Positions 13,281 through 26,300 of a stretch of DNA of 64,000 nt are shown here, one piece after another; the first letter of the stretch is position 1, and each line of letters opens with the position of its first letter. Source of the stretch: Trichinella spiralis. Its lineage: Eukaryota; Nematoda; Enoplea; Trichinellida; Trichinellidae. The stretch spans positions 1,472,014 through 1,536,013 of the forward strand of contig CM012954.1 of assembly GCA_000181795.3 (NCBI GenBank), read 5' to 3'. Both the position numbers and the translations under genes were made by a program. The notes under the pieces were generated by a model. The model made no database searches. It had not been told where the DNA came from and saw only the letters and a list, made by a program, of their open reading frames with translations.

Positions 13281-16200
13281 TCTCTTCTTCTAATCAACAA
13301 ACAAGCAAGCAAACAAACAAACAATAAAGTGCACAATTTTTCGTCTCTTTTTCAGTGTAGGCTTGTTGCTTTTGTTTCAAAAAGAAAAATACAAGAAAAG
13401 CATATAGGAATAATGGAATAAATCAAGAACCGGTGACTTTTTGCATTGTGGCTTTAATTGCTCGAGAAGAGAATGAAAACGGTGTCGTTGGAGCGACGGC
13501 AGCCGCCGACTTTGACCTTACTCGGCCGTCGTGTCCGCCTTGGAACAGCAAAAGTTGGAAAGCAGTAATGCTTGCTTGTCGATCCAGTTTGCAGAAGGAG
13601 ACGAGAAGACTTTTGTCCAGTTTTGTCGTGAGTGGCGGCGCTGCGAGCGATCAACTCTACTACCGAACCAGTTGGACGCGACAGTTTATTGAAATGTGTC
13701 AACGAACCTGAACGCCAGAAACGGTCGGTCAATTTTCACTTCACACGCTTCTTCTCTTTTTGCGTACAAATTGCGAAAAGCAAATAATAATTCCACATAA
13801 AATATTTGAAATTGAAATAATTTCTCTTTCTCACCAAACGAAATTTAAAAAACAAATCAAATCTGCTGTTGCTCGTCAACAAATTGCAACCATCTGTAGG
13901 CAATCAATTAACAAGTGGGCAAAAGTGCGAGCAAATATCCTTTTTTTAAAAAAAATGACAATTTTTTTCTTTGCACCGGAAAACATGTGAAGTGAAAATG
14001 AAAAAATGCTCCTCACTTCATCTCGGTTGCACAAGAGGTGAACTTTTGACAATAAAAAGAAAGTTTACACTGGCCTTACAAAATGACATGAAAACCATAT
14101 ATCACCTGCTGAATCGAACCAACCAGAGAAAGATCGTGTACAATCGAAATCGTACAAAATTTCCATCCTATAATTCAGCAATGAAACTTTCTCGAAACTT
14201 CTACTGCGATTTGTGTTCACGAATGAACAACAGCTCATCTTTCTTGCTACTTATTTTTTTCAAAATATTAAAAACTTTTAAATACTTGAAACTTATATTA
14301 TTCTACATCTATTGTACAAATTTGAACAAACAAACTGGGATATTTCCTGCAAACCACTGAAAATGAAAAACCCACAAAACACCCGCAACGATCTAACAAA
14401 ATCCTCTTCTACATTATTCATTGTTAAAAGTTTACGCCTCTCTTCAAAGCATACAATACTAGCTATGATAGTGAAAAAAACTTCTGATTCAATGACAATT
14501 TCCCAACATCTGTTCAGAGAAAAAAGTATCACGCTACAGTATCACCGTATCAGTGTTCCGTGTATTTTACTGAACGGCATGGAAAAAAACGGCTCGATCG
14601 GCTTCGCAATGACTTTTACGCAGATTGAAATGAAATGATAAAGTGAACGCGCCGAAATTGCACGACAGAAATTGAACAGTGAGATGAATTTTTTCAAATA
14701 GTTTCTAAATGATATGCAGGTGGTTTATATACTGTAAAATAATTTTGAATTCATATGAATCATTCTCGTGCATTACTTTTTACTTCAGTTTAAAATTGAA
14801 CATAAAAAGCTGATAAAATGATAAAATATAATAAATGGAAAACATAATTATACGCATGCATGCGCTGCTGGCATAATTGTCCACTTGCATACAAACTGGA
14901 ATCATTATCACTACAAGAAACTGCCATCTGAAAATGCTCACAAGTATGCTGAAAAAAGTTTGCTTTCAAAATGACAATCCATAATATAAAAGAACAAAGT
15001 CGAATTTATTTACCCATCATTGGTGTTTTTTTGCCACTGAAAATATGCGGAAATACTGTCAAACCTGTCACATTAGAAATTTATCTTCTAGACTGTCATT
15101 AAAAGCTGATACAAATGAAGACAGATAACAACAGCAAAGAAACAATGCCAAGCAAAAAAAGCCATCATTATTATTCAAATGCAAAGGCCAACTTGGAGGC
15201 AAAAACGCTCGAATGCATGTCTGCTTGATAATTAAAATGCACAATGTTAGAAGAAAGAAGTCAGAAACCTTTCAGTTACAGTTTAACAAAAAAACAAAGG
15301 ATTTGCATTTTTTCAAAAAAAATATTTCTTTACATCTCTCCTCTGTCTCTCTCGATCTTTACTTACTTATCATTTACTTAAATCCAATGTTATTCAAAGT
15401 TTTGCTCAATCATTTCCAAATAAGTTTGTCATTTCAACAAGACGAAAAAAATATTTAAATTAAACAATTTCAGTATATACAAGTTTCACATACCTGAATA
15501 ATCAACAAAAAGCCATGCACAGAATGGAGAATGGAGAAAAGAGGAACCGTTACAACGAAATGAATTGAAAAGAGAAAACCGCGTCGATGATTGATAATTT
15601 GATTTACTCTTTCTTCAACTTCTCCAGTGATAAATTCACAACAAACAAACAGAGCGCTTTGCTGTATCCTAAAATAAAGCAAGCAACGAATCCAGATTGG
15701 TGGCGTTTATAAGAACAATAAGATTAATCTTCTACCTTGAACAAACTGTGTAACAAACCAAACGGACAACTAAGCAATTTGCATGCTCCCCGGAGCGAAA
15801 ATTATCTAGACAACTTGGAGCTGGTAATTTCCGTCGGAATTCGAAGAATTTTATTTGTTCATTTGAATCATCATCGCCAACTGTGTACATTTATACTGCA
15901 TGCTGCTGAATCGTTTATTCGAAGACAAAAAGACAGACAGGTCTTGATTTTTGAAATTCACCTCGAAGAAATAATACATGCCCATCTGAAATTCAAGAAA
16001 AAACTCGCCAACCATTTTGAAGCTGAGCAAATTTTCAAATCATCTTCAACAGGTTCAACAAAACAGGCTATTCGGAAATTGAATAGAAGAAAAACATTAA
16101 ACAAGCAAACAATTTTCAAATTAAAAATGACCATACTTGAGTGAATAAATTTTCTTTTTGTTTTCCGTCACTTTTACGCTTTCATTTTCAAGCAATAAAA

Positions 16201-16775
16201 AGCAGACAAAAGAAACATACGTACCTGCTTGCCCGCTTCGTACTTCTCTCTCTGACCACCACGTGTCGAAGTTCAATATTGACTTTGCACATCATGCTCT
16301 CTGGGCTGGGTTCTCAGAACGATCGTATGAATCAAAAAAAAACAAATGCTTTTTGATCACGCTTTAATGAAATGTCGAACATTTCTGCTAGCTTTGATAA
16401 GAATTTCAGAATAAACTTTGCCCACTTGATTTATACGATATCGACTGCCATTTTTCAAAATCTTTTTTGCTTTCTTCACAAACAACAACAGTTTTTTGTT
16501 CTTTTCGTTGAATTTAGCTGTTGGTGATGAATGTGCACAAAAAATGTACCAAAAAGACTACGATTTTTATTCCTATTTGCAAGTAAATTACACGCCGCTA
16601 CGCAAAATGAAATCACGAAGATTTTGGATAATTTCAAGAAAAATTGACGTGCTGCTGCTGCACATGATTCAATTATAATTTTGTGCCTTCTCAAAGCAAA
16701 GGCAAAAAAATAGATAGGCGCTGAAAAAAATTAACAGGCAGAAAAATAAATGGCTAAAATGAAGAAATGAAAATT
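13281..16775. other. Intergenic DNA between the 512-residue gene and the elongase
   Basis: This is the upstream region of the 512-residue gene and the 3' flank of the elongase. The part nearest the gene (13430-13730) is GC-richer and open on both strands, as expected for a promoter or 5' leader. The plus-strand open frames at 13971-14360 (129 codons) and 15737-16144 (135 codons) are AT-rich with no recognisable motif, and I do not call them genes. A TTTATT at about 16565 gives an AATAAA signal on the minus strand some 200 bases after the elongase stop. Confidence 0.55.
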
Positions 16776-17549
16776 TCAAGCTAATTTTTGTCTCTTGAGC
16801 ACGTAATTCTGGTGAAAAAAGCGACTGAACAACGTCAACAAGTAAACGTAAATGGCTAGTTGAATTGCGCCGGCTAATTCTGTAGCGTCACAAGGCTGGG
16901 CAGTGGTCAGCATGTAAAATATGATGGCACAGATCAGTGAACCAATGATGAACTGGACAATTTGCATGCTTGTTATGAACGGCTTGACAAAACCAGGAAG
17001 CCGAGCGCCGAGGGAGACGAGAAAAAAGTACGCGTACATTGCCGAATGGACGACCGCGTTCATGAACACTCCCCAACGGGCGGAGGCCATGTACAGCGGA
17101 TAGGTGCACCAACACCAGAGCAGAACGATGAAATGGTGGATGTAGTGCAAGTAAACGACAGGGCGCTTGCGAAGCACTATGAATACCGTGTCGCCGAGTT
17201 CGAACAATTTCGAATAATAGAAAAGTGCAACCCAATAACTTCGCTCACCTTCGAAAAAATGTCCACGCTTGCAAAACGAGCTAACAAATCCCCAGGAACG
17301 CAACGTGTCGAACAGTTCAGGTGCCACTTTGTACGTTGTCATCAAGCTGAACATGGTGAACATGGCATTCCACAATGCCAACGGCCTTTTCAGATTCAAA
17401 GCCGGACGATTGCGCATAAATATCGGTCCAGCGTGCACAAACATCAAGTATACCGCTGCCCATAGAACCGAATGATGCCAGTTGCGCAAAAGGAACGTGT
17501 CCGGATCGCGAACGGCCGACACAATATTATACTCAGTCAACATGTCCAT
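16776..17549 (-). CDS. ELO-family very-long-chain fatty acid elongase (ELOVL6-like)
   Basis: This is an intronless 257-residue protein. It would be the condensing enzyme (3-ketoacyl-CoA synthase) of the ER fatty-acid elongation cycle, joining malonyl-CoA to an acyl-CoA. Family motifs are intact: KLFELGDT at 114-121, the HxxHH box HYIHH at 135-139, NAVVHSAMY at 164-172 and TSMQIVQ at 193-199. Several hydrophobic segments fit the multi-span fold. The C-terminus KRQKLA has a lysine at -3 and an arginine at -5, a weak dibasic ER-retrieval signal. The N-terminal LKRPLALWN pattern and overall length are closest to the ELOVL6 group (saturated C12-C16 substrates), by recall of the family. The start is MDMLTEYN; an in-frame Met three codons in is an alternative. 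Lack of introns beside intron-rich neighbours could mean retroposition or intron loss. Confidence 0.93.
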   Translation of the reverse strand: MDMLTEYNIVSAVRDPDTFLLRNWHHSVLWAAVYLMFVHAGPIFMRNRPALNLKRPLALWNAMFTMFSLMTTYKVAPELFDTLRSWGFVSSFCKRGHFFEGERSYWVALFYYSKLFELGDTVFIVLRKRPVVYLHYIHHFIVLLWCWCTYPLYMASARWGVFMNAVVHSAMYAYFFLVSLGARLPGFVKPFITSMQIVQFIIGSLICAIIFYMLTTAQPCDATELAGAIQLAIYVYLLTLFSRFFHQNYVLKRQKLA

Positions 17550-19663
17550 TGCTTTCCAACTGCTTCTTCACACGACTTCAACAATTGACACAGTCTTGAC
17601 GCTACCAACGTCAGACAAAACGCAAACTACCACAGTATCTTTTTTCTTTTTAAATCAAACGTTACTAGAATGCTTAGGTACGCTACCAATTCCGCGAATC
17701 GTTCATTTTCATTCTTACTGTAGATTTGTTGATAATCACGTTCAAACTCATTGTCGTCATTATTAAGTCAAAAGCATTTTAAAAATTTCATTACAATTTT
17801 CAATGGCAACATTCCCACAACTTTGCCAGTCAATCATGGCATACGAATAAGGAGGAATTGAATTTACCTTGACCTGAATTGAATTGCAACGTTTAATAGT
17901 TCTGAAGTTTGAAAAGTAAAAGTCTTAAAACTTCGATGCACTTCAAAGCGCACGAACAACCAACTGCTTGTTACATGATTTTAGCGAACATTGTCAATAA
18001 CCGGAATTTTCAGTAAAATTAACAAAAATGACCGTGAAAAAGAAACCGCTTTCAAAAATTGCACAGGCTATATTAAGTATTTATGGATTTGTAAACTTTC
18101 TCACTTAAACAAAATATATTTTAAAAAAATAAAAATATTAAAAACAAAAAAAAACAATAAATAAAATATTTTTACACAATTCTACCTGAATCGTTAATAA
18201 CCTGCGTCGTAGTGGTCTTTTGCGCACAGTGAAAAAATTTTTATATTATATGTACACTAGTGTGCAAAGATTGATCAGAAAAAATAAACTGCCTAACACT
18301 ACGTGACAGCTTCAGCTTACCCAAACTGCAGCTAGCGACTCGTTGAGAAAAATGGCTTTTCATTCAGTTTTATAATCTGCAAGGTTTTTTGATAAAGAAA
18401 TAAAGAAAAATGAATTGTTGTCTGAGTGCAAAAAACATTTTACTAGGTAAAATGTGGAACCAGTGAATAAACTATTCGTAATGCTGGTGAATGTGAAAGT
18501 GAGTGGACATGATTAGCATTAATTAGCTAATGTATTAAGAAAGAACAAAGAAGTTGTTGAAGAAAGACGGCTGACCACGCACTCAAATTGCACAATATTC
18601 ACAAGCACACACACATACACATAAACACGCACACACCCATGATGTATAAAGGAACGTACAGTGCAATAAATCTTCATGGAGAAATTATTCACGAAAATGG
18701 CGCAAGAAACAGTCAGTAAAATATATCCGCGCGCAAATTCATCTGTTTTATGAGTGCCAATTGAAGCCAGCCAAAAAAGCATCGAATGACCACCAAATGA
18801 GATTTTTTAAAACAAATATAAAGAAATATAAAAAATAAACTTATTGGAAGCAACTAAACAGAAAGAAAGAAAGAAAGAGTAAGTAATCTACGCCTTGATA
18901 CAAAAAGCAAATCGACAATCGTTCCATATATATTATAACCAAGCTGCATCTGTACTTTGTTACATTATAAATGAATGTAACGACGTATTTTACCTGAAAA
19001 CACAACAAAAAAACATATAAGCATTAGTTTCAATTGAATTAAGCATGAATTTCCTAAAAAATAAAACATTTTATATGCATTCTTGAATTGCTTTGGAAAA
19101 GAATTTTAAAATCACAGCAATTTAAATTCCTCATAAAAATACTCTTACTCAAAAGCGCATTAATTTAAAACAAACTGCACACTATTTTCCTAAAACTTTT
19201 GAAAATACACTACCATCAAATGACGTTGAAAAAAAACATTTTAGCAATACAAATAAAAATCTACTGCACATACCATCGAAAATTTCAACGACGTCCCATA
19301 TTATCCGGCACCGGAAGAGTTCTCTGAAACGGTAGGTACTGAATTGACTGTGATTAATTCAATATTCGATTCAATTAAAAATCAAACAGACCTATCTGAA
19401 ATCTAAAAGACATACATGCGGCGTTCACGTGCAGTTCTGTAATATTGTCAAACGCTGCGAACAATCATGCACACACACACACACACACACAACCTCCAGG
19501 AACTGCTATTATCCTTTGACATTGTGCTAATTAATAATCCCTGCCTTAGGGTAGCAGTAAGATGCTTTCTACTGTTGTTACAGATAAAAGAAATGTATAC
19601 AGTTACACAAACACACACAGAGATACACAATTGCACGCAACACTACTACACGTTCATATGTAA

Positions 19664-19750
19664 CATACACACACACACACATACATACATACATACATAC
19701 ATACATACATACATACATACATACATACATACATACATACGCACGTACGT
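19664..19750. repeat. (CATA)n / CA microsatellite
   Basis: A CA run passes into about 15 uninterrupted tetranucleotide units. It lies 640-725 bases downstream of the ankyrin stop codon, so it is probably in the 3' UTR or just beyond. Confidence 0.97.
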
Positions 19751-20050
19751 ACAAATTTCTATACACATATGCATAATCAATCACTCTGCCTAATTTCCCT
19801 GTATTCGACTGACTGATTGATAAATAAAAATCTTCACAAACTTATCGATCATATTAAGGCAACAGTAAAGTATAACGTATAAATGTAATGTAAGCTCACA
19901 CCCACAAAGTAGCAATAATAATAATAACAAAAAGCATACACAACGCCCGACAACAACGAATAATAATAAACAGGTGAATCACACAACAAGAAAAAAATAA
20001 TCTCGGAGCCGTCTCGTTTAACGGATCACATCAATTATTTCGTCTTCATC

Positions 20051-20053
20051 ATA

Positions 20054-20085
<32 letters not shown>
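20051..20085. repeat. (AT)n microsatellite
   Basis: This is an alternating AT run about 300 bases downstream of the ankyrin stop codon. Confidence 0.95.
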
Positions 20086-20388
20086 CAAGTTGACAGTTTT
20101 TGTCGTTATTTGACAATAACGATGATTTAAAAAAGTAAGTAGGAAAATATGAAGATTGAAAAGCACATTCAACACAAATACGCACATATATGTATGCAAT
20201 ATATGTACTGCACACACATGTATGTCTGCAGTTTTTAAAGAGTGAAAATAAAATGAAGTGTTGTAATTTGAAAAGGTGATCAAACAGAAGAAGTAGAACA
20301 ACAACGTTGCACGTTCACATGCAGCAAGTGCATCAAGCTTTACCTGCACTAATGTAACACAACGCCAACCACCTTTCAGACTCTGCAC

Positions 20389-23300
20389 TTAAGCGTTCGA
20401 ATGATACATTTCGAGAGAATCACCACTGCCGTCTGAATCTGGAGATTGATCGCTCAACTTGCGCTCGAGCCTGACTCCAGTAACACCACTGGACTGTTGT
20501 TGCTGTAGTTGTGGATGTTGTTGAAGTTGCTGCTGCTGTTGTTGGTAGTAAGTGTGGTGCTGCAAGGCTAGCGCCGCGTGGTCACGACGCATGACTAAGG
20601 TCGTGTGCGGGCCGCTATCTTGCCACACCCATTCTGACTCAGAAGAGCGAACCCCTGACTGAATACTATGCGAACCCGTTTCGTCATGCTCACCTGCTCG
20701 CAAATTACTAATCAGTGGTCCTCCTCCACTAACACGGCGAACAACGGTTGTCGTTACATTGCCCTGTTCATCCGTGCTGGTAAACTGCTCGAACGACCCG
20801 GATCTCGACAACATCGCGTTCGTCAATGATTCTATTGACTCGGAACCGGTGAATCGAATTCTCGAATTCACGGGATCCGTTTCACGAGTGCTTACCGTGC
20901 GCGTGATTACCTCGTACGAACCGTCGACAAGTGGCCGACGAGTTTCAAATCGCGTCAAAGATGTCACAAAATCACCATCACCACCAGCACCAGTAGCAGC
21001 ATTGCCAGAACCGACGGCAGTCCCACCGAAAGACCGCGACCCGCTGAAACAATCACTTACAAACGAGCGACGCTCGTCTACTGGAGTATCCGGATCAGCA
21101 TCCGGCTGCTGGTGTTGTTGTTCATCAACAACAATGGTCGATTCTTCCAAATCTCCGCACAGTGAATCCCTTTCTGCCAACAGTTCCTCATCACCGTACT
21201 CTTGAAACGTTCCTATCGTGTCACAGCTCAACAACGCGCGCCCTTCACCCGGTTGCTCTTGCAAGCCGTCCGCATTGTCTGTTTCGTCAGTAGACATTTC
21301 AGAAACCGTACTAGCTATTAAACTGTCCTTGTCACTGCTGAACATTATTGACTCAGCCGCAATTTTAGGACCTGACTGAAGGAGGTTGGAATCTTGTTCT
21401 GGCTCAAGTGAATCACTCCGGGACAAGTTCGTGTCCTGTGCTTGCGCTTGTTGCTTTGACATCCTCATTGCATACCCTTCCAACGAATCCATGCTTGTAG
21501 TGAACATGATTTGCTGCTGCTGCTGTTCACCTACAGTTGGCGTTGTACGACCAGACTCAACTTGCTGTTCCACAACAGTAGCGAAAGAGTCTCGTTCTGG
21601 TTCACTGACCGATTGTACATCCTCACTATCACTTTCTTCTTTGATATCAGACAATGTCATCATCAGTGATGATTCCCCGCCACCTTCAGCTGTTGTTCCT
21701 TGTGCACATTTCTCACTTGTGCCCATCATCGTTAGCTGCGCACTGGACTCTTCGCATTCGCGTTCCAATCGCTCGAACTCGGCAAGCGAGCTAACGGAAC
21801 CGTTGCTAGAACGTTTGTTTGCTAATGGGAGATTGAGTGCCTCAGTTTCAGAACTGCTAACGCTGCTGTCACCCATTTTGATATTCATCATCAACTCACG
21901 CTCGAAACGTTCAAATTCCAACAGCGAACTCGTCTCAGAAACGTTGTCCATTGAACTGTGCTTGGACGATCGTACCGTGGCGGGTCGCTTCCATGGCGAA
22001 CCAACTGCCTCTTCTTCGCTAACCTCAGCCTCAGCCACTGTTCGCAATTCCATATCAGGCGACTGTTCCTCAGATTTCACCGGTGACTCCTGCGACTGCT
22101 GTTCTTCCACTTCATGCTTTTCAGCAACAAACGGCGCAGACGCTTCAATGCTATCTTCTGAACATACGCTCGTCAAGAGCAAATCATCCGGTCGAACTGG
22201 TACAGGGCACGTGCTTTGTTGCTGTCCATTGGCAACTTCTGCTATCAAGCCATCGTCTAACGTGTAAACCATTTCCGAATCCAAACACGCCGGTTCAACC
22301 TCATCCACTTCTGGACTGCTCATTTGAAAACTGCCCACTGATGCTAATACTGGCTGGTCAGACACTGTCTCACTTTCGTTCGAAGGGGACTGATCCACCT
22401 GAACAACTTGTTCAGGTGGAATCTCTTTGATCTGGTCACCAGACCACTTCAAACATTCAATCGGCGTCTCCCAGACTGGATACGGACTGCCAACCTTAGC
22501 CTCGACCAATTCAGTTTCTGCAAGTTCCGCATTTTCATCAGGCGATTCCACAAATACCCACTCTTGATCATAATCATCTTCCTCACGAATTGACTGTACT
22601 GCATCGGAATGCTCTTTTGAAGGTGAAACTGCCACGCTGACCATTTCACCACTACTGTGCTGCACAACCGCTTCTGACGATGCTTGCCTTCCAATCAGCT
22701 CATGATGGACAATACTGACTAATGGATCATCTACGTGGACAAGAGTCTGCGCATCTGAGGAATCCTGTTTTCCATCAATTACAAACTGCTCCGCGCATCT
22801 GATTTCAAGCTCATCTCCCTCAGTTTGCACTTTGAATTCATCTTGAATTGGCGTTTTACCCACTTCTGCATTTTCACATATTGTTGATGCAACAGACAAC
22901 TGAGAATGTCCAACACTGTCAGCAACATCCTCAATGTTAACTAATTTTCCAATATCAGCGGTATCGGCAAAAGAGTGCACTGAAGAAGTACCCGCATTTG
23001 CACCGCCTGCGCCTGCTTCTTCAGCGGAAATTGACAACTGACCGGCAACAGCGTCTTGCTGGGTACCTAATCGACGCTGAATATCATCATCATCATCATC
23101 CTTATTACCTGTCATTGCTGAGCTGATCTCATGTTTCTCATTTGGAAAAGCATGCCAACCGACTGGTGCCTCGTCATCGTCAACAACTGATTTTTTACAC
23201 AAGAAATCGTCCGCTTGATCTAGATTACTAACTGTCAAGTTCAAATCGACTGCTTTTCCTTCACTGATGTCATCAACGGACGGTGAAAAAGAATCCAGAA

Positions 23301-26300
23301 CTTGCTTCTGTTCCTGATCAACAAGAGAGTCAGAAGAAAACTGACAACTTTCCATATCTGCTGTACGCGCGTTTCCCTCTGACGTGAACGTAAGCCGTGC
23401 AGCACAAACAGAATCCTCATCCAAACCACTACCGTCATCATAACGTAATGAAACAAACGCGTTTGAGCCGACATTCACGTCTGCTGCATCACAAACAGCA
23501 GAGCTATCAATTTCTGATACAAAATTTCTATCACCAGCATCAATCCCACACTCCGCATCATCATTCAGAGATAACTTTTCAACAGTTCGTTCAACAACAG
23601 TATCTTTGCAATGCTGCTGCGCATCAATATCATCAATTCGATCAGTTGCACCAGGGTGCAACTGAAAATCCGCTGGCGTCGTCTCAGATGACAACAAATC
23701 TGAATGAATAGAAAAATCAGAACTCATCGGTTTCTCAGCACTAGTTGCCACTGCTGAGGACTCCGGAAAATCAACTGCAGTATGGCCAGTATGAAAAGCA
23801 CACTCTTCCGTAGCATCACTGGCACTTTTGTCATCATGACCTTCATGGTGTTGCTGCAACAAGTGAAGAGTTGGCTGCTCAAATAGTGGTTCATGTTCGA
23901 CAGCACTAATTTCTCGATCATCTACTGTGCCAGTAAAACTTTCACTGCGCGAAAATTCTTCACCAGGGCTCAACATTTTAGATGAGACATCTTCAGCGCA
24001 AACTGCTTCAATATTCAGTGCATGCTCAGCTTCGCGTACTTCTTCAACAGCTACTTTCAGAACATCCGTTATTAGCGCAGCTGCGCTGTCTCTGTGGGCA
24101 GATAAAATACAGTTTTCATCAACATTTTTCTCCTCTTCTTCTTCCGTCTGTTTCAGTGGTACTGTACTCTGAGATTCAGTTGAACGATCAGTTGTTGCTT
24201 CGTCAGCAACGGCTGATTCAAGCTGTGGTTGATGACCAATGCTAAACGAATGGTCATCACCAATGCCGCCACGTTGCTTGGTAATCAGCTCCCCTCCAGC
24301 TACCATTTCCGCTGAAGGAGCAACACCTTCACGAGCGGCTGTGCTACTAGCGCAGCAATGCTCATCGAGGGCAATTTTTGAGAAAACTCCACCATCTTCA
24401 ACGCCTTCGCCTCGTTCTTCCACAGACAACAAGTCTGTCGCGCTAACTGACTGCGCAGTTAAACATTGCTCATGCACCTCAGAAAGCACTGACGCAGCTG
24501 CAGACACTTCAACGTCAACGCTTCCAGAACTGTCTTCAGTTGGATAGAAAACAGCGCCAGCACCAACCGAAAAAGCAGAGCTCATCGGCGTGTCAGTTTC
24601 AGAAAGCGCTTCAAAGTGCTCGTCATCGTCAGCTTCGTGCTCAGTTCTCTCAGCCTCTGGCTTTTGTTCAGGTTTTGATTCATCAGCAACTGCATTCAAT
24701 TTCAGAGATGCTACTGGTGCTACAAATGCAAATTCCCCTGGAAGTGTCGAAGCACCACTGCCTTCTTTCCGAGTAGAATCTGAAATTCGCTGTTCAATAT
24801 CAGGCAATGCACCAGCATGAACATCTGCATAACTGTAAAATGGAAGAGAATCCAGAATCGCTTTTTCGACTAGCTGATTCTGCAAATTGCCCTCTTCTTC
24901 TAGCATACTGTCGTGTGGCTGCGGCGCTACTGGCTGCACTGGTAAAGTATCACCGCTGCCAGTAGTCATCGATGCATCGACAGCAGGTTGTTGATGAACT
25001 TCTTCCAATGGAAACGGACCGCTGTCAGACTGCTCCTCTTCTGCCAGTGGTTGAGCTTGTTTGTCAACAAAACTTTCTTCCAAGCCAATGTCACTGATTA
25101 CAGCACGTGTGACGCGTTCAAACTCAACAAACTGTGACAATGCAGACAGTGCAGTGTCACACGGATCAGCTGATGCTGCTGCTGCTTCTACCTCAGGCAA
25201 CGACACTTCATGCTCGTCCATTTCCATTCGTTGCTGCTCAGCAGTGCTTTCAACAAAGCCAGTCTGATCAGTCATGCAAAGCGGACTCAATTCTTCCGGT
25301 ATTGAAAAATGCTCCACATCACTGGGGGTCGACAGCAGCTTGTCTTCGTTGTCATAGGTCGAATATTTGTCTGTTTGTTGCTGCTCACCACTGGTGCTTA
25401 GGCTGTCCAGTAAAATGCGACTGTCACATTCTGCTTGATGAGATATTGCAAACGCTTCAGCAAGAACGTCATCAACCAGTTGCTCGGCGAGTGATGCTTC
25501 AGGTTCAACCGCAGGTATGACATCTGATTCAGTGTCAGCTGAAAATTCAAAAGAATCCACTTCCAAAGATGACGGCTCTGGATGTTCATTAAAGTGAATT
25601 ATTCTACTTGAAGACTCTTCACCAGGCGGCTGAGAAATTTCTGACAAATCAATTTCTGCTGTTGACCTTTCGACAAAGTTATCAAAAAATGCATCGCTTG
25701 TCTCCGCCGCATCACACTCGTAAATGTCGTCAGTGTCCGGTGATCCGCTGATCAGACTTGCCCGAGTGACGCATATTTCTGGTGCAGGCACAGCGACAAC
25801 CGCTCCATCGTTCAAAGGCTCTTCTTGCTCTGACAAAAAATCCAACTCGGACAACAGTTGAACTTTTTCAGGAACGTCTTCTTCACCAGTCGGTGACGGC
25901 AAGTTTCCATGCAATTCCACACTCGCATCATCCAATTTTTGCGCATCGTCGTTATCAGCACCAGAATCGACACCACTGCTTTTCCGTTCTACGACCACTC
26001 GATAGGTTGTTTTCATCCATCCAGACTCAGCGATTGAAATCTGACTTCCAAAACTGGACGCAAGTTCCGCTTTGGTGAGCGCGCTAACGGCCACATCAGA
26101 GGGCGCATTTCCACCACCCTCTTCAGTTGCATCCGCCGAACTATGCATTAATGGCCCAGCCAAACTGCGCTCAGCACTGATTTGTTCGACACCGAGTGTT
26201 GAAGCAGCGTGACGTTTCAGCGCCTCCTCCTGTGACCGTTGCTCCAACATTGTCAACAAACCATCTGAATGAACTCGAATCAACGACTGAATATGCTCAT

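Larger units (their letters stand above)
17550..20388. other. Spacer holding elongase 5' flank and ankyrin 3' UTR
   Basis: No coding exon is supported. The right half should contain the 3' untranslated region of the giant ankyrin, whose stop is at 20391-20389. Simple repeats are concentrated here: CA runs near 18600 and 19468, a long CATA run at 19664-19750 and an AT run at 20051-20085. The left half is the 5' flank of the elongase. Confidence 0.55.

Noticed and set aside
13971-14360. Plus-strand open frame of 129 codons
   Set aside because: AT-rich composition, no motif, and no supporting splice or promoter context.
15737-16144. Plus-strand open frame of 135 codons
   Set aside because: No family resemblance. 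Composition is like the flanking non-coding DNA.
19467-19793. Plus-strand open frame of His/Thr and Tyr/Ile repeats
   Set aside because: It is a translation of the CA and CATA microsatellites.
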